A stretch of DNA of 24,936 bases from assembly GCA_003140115.1 (NCBI GenBank), contig PLIQ01000161.1, positions 7,005 to 31,940 of the forward strand, in the 5' to 3' direction. The notes beneath the pieces are model-generated. The model did not search any database and was not told the origin of the DNA. It saw only the letters and a program-made list of their open reading frames with translations. The DNA comes from Actinomycetota bacterium. GTDB lineage: Bacteria > Actinomycetota > Actinomycetes > Streptosporangiales > Streptosporangiaceae. Positions 24,158-24,936 of the stretch are shown here, in pieces (within the stretch, counting starts at the first letter, position 1; each line of letters begins with the position of its first letter). A program made the position numbers and the translations under genes.

Positions 24158-24936
24158 ATGGGACGCGGCGTGTTGCGGCCTGATCTCGCGGCGGACAGAT
24201 TCGGGCTGGCCAAGTACCAGCCCTCGGTGCCGCTCGCACCCTTTGTCGACTATTACTGGATCGTCCGCTGGGACCTGCGCGGAGAGCCGCCGTACGAGCA
24301 GACGATCCTGCCTCATCCCAACGTGCACCTGGCCTTCGAGGCGTCCGGCGCCGGCATCTACGGCGTAGATCGGTCACTGTTCGCGCGCCAGCTTTCCGGG
24401 CAGGGCAAGGCGCTGGGCGTCCGGTTCCGGGCTGGGTGCTTCCGGCCGTTCTGGGCGGCGCCCATCTCGCAACTCAGCGACCGGGTCGTTCCGGCGACCC
24501 GGGTGTTCGGGCCGCTGGCCGAGAAGATCAGGCAGGCGATCATGTACGCCGAGTCCGACGCCGACATGACCTCGCACGCCGAGTCCTTGCTGTTCTCGGG
24601 GCTACCGGAACGCGACCCGGTAGCGGAGCAGGTCGCTCGTCTGGTCGAGTTGATCACCTCGGACTGCTCGCTGCGGCGAGTCGACCAGCTGGCTTTGGCG
24701 AGCGGGCTGTCGGTGCGCAGCCTGCAGCGGATGTTCGCCGACTACGTGGGCGTGAGCCCCAAGTGGGTAATGCGCCGGGCCCGGTTGCACGAGGCGGCGG
24801 AGCGGGCAGACAGCGGCGAGCCGGTCGACTGGGCCGCGCTGGCCGTCGACCTCGGCTACGCCGACCAGGCGCACCTGACCCGGGAATTCACCGCGACCAT
24901 CGGGGTGCCGCCGAGTCGCTACCGGTCGTTACACTG
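24158..24936 (+). CDS. AraC-family transcriptional regulator (runs off window end)
   Basis: Partial regulator, open to the last base of the window; about 260 residues visible. The N-terminal sensor half resembles DUF6597: LAPFVDYYWIVRWDLRG, QTILPHPNVHLAFEAS and ALGVRFRAGCFRPFW. The C-terminal AraC double helix-turn-helix is nearly complete: VDQLALASGLSVRSLQRMFA (first HTH) and AVDLGYADQAHLTREFTATI plus GVPPSRYR (second HTH). ATG 24158 is my choice because relatives start a few residues before the RGVLRP motif and GGGG precedes it; the frame extends to a GTG at 24095, adding 21 Ala-rich residues and possibly giving a leaderless start. It diverges from the TIGR03086 gene, a plausible but untested target. 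Confidence 0.88.
   Translation, partial: MGRGVLRPDLAADRFGLAKYQPSVPLAPFVDYYWIVRWDLRGEPPYEQTILPHPNVHLAFEASGAGIYGVDRSLFARQLSGQGKALGVRFRAGCFRPFWAAPISQLSDRVVPATRVFGPLAEKIRQAIMYAESDADMTSHAESLLFSGLPERDPVAEQVARLVELITSDCSLRRVDQLALASGLSVRSLQRMFADYVGVSPKWVMRRARLHEAAERADSGEPVDWAALAVDLGYADQAHLTREFTATIGVPPSRYRSLH

Noticed and set aside
1..24936. CRISPR arrays, tRNA/rRNA genes, insertion sequences, riboswitches
   Set aside because: No regularly spaced identical repeats, no cloverleaf or rRNA-like segments, no transposase and no paired terminal inverted repeats were seen on reading both strands.

Overview
The window is GC-rich DNA, strongly biased to G/C at third codon positions, with frequent GTG/TTG starts and GGAGG-type ribosome binding sites. 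A ClgR-type Clp regulator, a TIGR03086/mycothiol-dependent-isomerase-fold protein, a DUF4115 RodZ-like HTH protein and an actinobacterial-type RimO all point to a mycelial actinomycete-type Actinomycetota (Streptomyces/Streptosporangiales-like). I cannot name the genus. No rRNA, tRNA, CRISPR array, IS element or phage gene was seen. No stretch longer than about 290 bases lacks a gene or gene remnant.

Layout. (1) 1-5707, minus strand: an uptake/catabolism cluster with three APC-superfamily permeases and one class-III PLP aminotransferase of the glutamate-1-semialdehyde aminomutase type. The last permease is cut by the window edge. The first and last permeases resemble each other; the middle one belongs to another subfamily. 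(2) 5852-10435, minus: two full-length tandem paralogues of a STAND/NB-ARC-like ATPase with kinesin-light-chain-type TPRs. The duplication includes upstream leader DNA, and the upstream copy has a pair of near-identical palindromes exactly 21 bp apart in its probable promoter. This pair is the least explained system in the window. (3) 10697-13647: a ROK-family repressor, diverging from an eroded sugar-utilisation operon. A perfect AGGAAA-N-TTTCCT operator and a strong ribosome binding site lead into only the last ~31 codons of a sugar ABC permease, then a GH3 beta-N-acetylhexosaminidase-like gene split by a one-base frameshift. (4) 13660-15640: a GT-C-like membrane protein and a divergent, cysteine-free Rrf2 regulator. 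(5) 16117-22256, minus: the conserved actinobacterial chromosomal block ftsK - RodZ-like - rimO - cinA(pncC) - clgR, lacking the pgsA gene that Streptomyces has between rimO and cinA. (6) 22402-24936: a D-2-hydroxyacid dehydrogenase, a TIGR03086 protein (the two converging across a 14-bp direct repeat that carries both stop codons), and an AraC-type regulator cut at the window end.

How the genes may work together. The left cluster probably imports an amino compound and transaminates it. The ROK/GH3 locus looks like a chitooligosaccharide or other oligosaccharide system that lost its transporter and is decaying. The right block is housekeeping: chromosome translocation (FtsK), S12 modification (RimO), NMN recycling (CinA/PncC) and proteolysis control (ClgR). 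The STAND-TPR pair has no DNA-binding or toxin-like domain; its function cannot be read from the sequence.
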